5,962 nt of DNA from Bryobacterales bacterium (GTDB lineage: Bacteria; Acidobacteriota; Terriglobia; Bryobacterales; Bryobacteraceae). The notes under the pieces were generated by a model, which was given only the letters and a program-made list of their open reading frames with translations, was not told where the DNA came from and searched no databases. The stretch covers positions 8,454-14,415 of the forward strand of contig PLMF01000084.1 in the NCBI GenBank assembly GCA_003142355.1, given 5' to 3'. Made by a program: the position numbers and the translations under genes. Positions within the stretch are counted from its first letter, which is position 1. The number at the start of each line of letters is the position of its first letter. Shown here in pieces: positions 5,139 through 5,962 of this stretch.

Positions 5139-5962
5139 TTAGGGCTTCTTCTTTCCGGGCAGGCTGGCGGGGTTTTCATGCGTGCGCTCGCGGAAATTGC
5201 CGCGCAGGCCGGAGGCCAGGGAGACGGCCGACTCTCCGAACTTGTCGCGCAGCCGGTCGGCGGCCGCCAGCGCCTGGCTCCATTTCTGGTGTTTCTCTTC
5301 GCCTATCAGGTTCAACTGCTCGCGGCCCCCGGACCAGGAAGAAACGTGCACTCCCAGCAAGCGCACGGCGGCCCCGGGTTTCCAATTGCGGCGGAAGAGC
5401 TGGCGGATCTCCTCAAACAGCTCGGTATCGAGATCGGTGGCGCGGGCGATGGAATGTGCGCGGGTGAAGGTCGAGAAATCGGAGTAGCGCAGCTTGAGCT
5501 GAATGGTGCGTGCGTGCAATCGGTGCTCGCGTAAACGCCGGCCCACCATTTCGCACAGGCGCGCCAGGGTGGATTCGATTTGCGCCAGGTCGGTGGTGTC
5601 CTCGGAAAAGGTGTGCTCGTGGCTGATGGATTTCGGGCCATCGTCCGAGCCGATCTCGGTGTCGAACCAGCCGCCGGCATCCAGACCGAGCGATTTGCCG
5701 GCCAGCGCCAGGCCCCACTTGCCGAAGCGCTGCTCGAGGAAGGCTTCGTCGAGGCGCGCCAGGTCCCCGACTTTGCGGATGCCGAGAGCGTTCAGGTTCT
5801 TCTCCGTCACCTTACCCACGCCGGGAACTTTGCGCACGTCGAGCGGGGCGAGAAATGCCGCCTCCTGGCCCGGAATCACCCACAGCACGCCGTTGGGCTT
5901 GGCCTGATCGGAGCTGATCTTGGCCACCAGGCGCGAGGCGGCGATGCCGATGGAACAGTTCA
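5139..5962 (-). CDS. dinB: DNA polymerase IV (Y family), C-terminal part, cut by the window edge
   Basis: The last 273 residues of a Y-family translesion polymerase, which copies past damaged template bases; its N-terminus lies beyond position 5962. The first residues in the window read NCSIGIAASRLVAKISSDQAKPNG, split here as NCSIGIAASRL (1-11) and VAKISSDQAKPNG (12-24), the conserved palm stretch just after the catalytic acidic residues. Those residues are themselves outside. A helix-hairpin-helix follows (VPGVGKVTEKNLNALGI, 45-61), typical of the thumb. The little-finger domain starts around KSISHEHTF (110-118). QLNLI (215-219, bases 5318-5304) resembles the beta-clamp binding consensus QLxLF, here followed by about 54 more residues up to a basic tail ending KKKP. 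A GTG at 5927 could be read as a start, but the match continues upstream in frame, so it is internal. It reads in the same direction as the maturase gene but is separated from it by 75 bp and a hairpin, so co-transcription is doubtful. Confidence 0.93.
   Translation of the reverse strand, partial: NCSIGIAASRLVAKISSDQAKPNGVLWVIPGQEAAFLAPLDVRKVPGVGKVTEKNLNALGIRKVGDLARLDEAFLEQRFGKWGLALAGKSLGLDAGGWFDTEIGSDDGPKSISHEHTFSEDTTDLAQIESTLARLCEMVGRRLREHRLHARTIQLKLRYSDFSTFTRAHSIARATDLDTELFEEIRQLFRRNWKPGAAVRLLGVHVSSWSGGREQLNLIGEEKHQKWSQALAAADRLRDKFGESAVSLASGLRGNFRERTHENPASLPGKKKP

Noticed and set aside
5925..5927. GTG as a start codon making dinB a complete 262-residue gene
   Set aside because: The conserved Pol IV sequence (CSIGIAASRL) continues in frame upstream to the window edge, so the gene is cut by the window, not short.

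Overview
The window is a G+C-rich bacterial chromosomal segment, judged by eye from its dense GC codon use. It carries five protein genes, one of them cut by the right edge. A Tat-exported sulfatase, a cytoplasmic radical-SAM sulfatase-maturing enzyme, a secreted clan-A glycoside hydrolase, a DUF5009-type membrane acyltransferase and a DinB polymerase together suit a glycan-degrading soil or sediment bacterium. Acidobacteriota of the Solibacter/Bryobacter type is my best guess, with Planctomycetota or Verrucomicrobiota as alternatives. This is inference; there is no rRNA or other marker to settle it.

Layout from left to right: 1-126 is upstream DNA with an AT-rich patch. 127-1257 (+) is a secreted glycoside hydrolase. 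1278-2408 (-) is a multi-pass membrane protein related to heparan-alpha-glucosaminide N-acetyltransferase (HGSNAT), convergent with the hydrolase across a 20-bp gap. 2409-2468 is a short divergent promoter region. 2469-3938 (+) is a Cys-type sulfatase with a twin-arginine signal. 3900-5063 (-) is an anaerobic-type sulfatase-maturing enzyme (anSME) whose 3' end overlaps the sulfatase's by 39 bp. 5064-5138 is a short intergenic stretch filled mostly by a 20-bp-arm inverted repeat. 5139-5962 (-) is the C-terminal part of DNA polymerase IV (DinB).

The sulfatase and the radical SAM enzyme are very probably a substrate-enzyme pair. The first carries the C-A-P-A-R sequence whose Cys becomes formylglycine, and the second has all eleven Cys and the catalytic Asp expected of an anSME. 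The hydrolase and the HGSNAT-like acyltransferase sit next to this pair and suggest a small locus for a sulfated, possibly amino-sugar-containing glycan, but neither substrate can be read from the sequence. DinB is an unrelated housekeeping or SOS gene, separated by the inverted repeat. I see no phage, transposase, CRISPR, tRNA or rRNA genes. I do not see a clearly new system; the points most worth following are the overlapping sulfatase/anSME pair, the HGSNAT-like neighbour and the inverted repeat.
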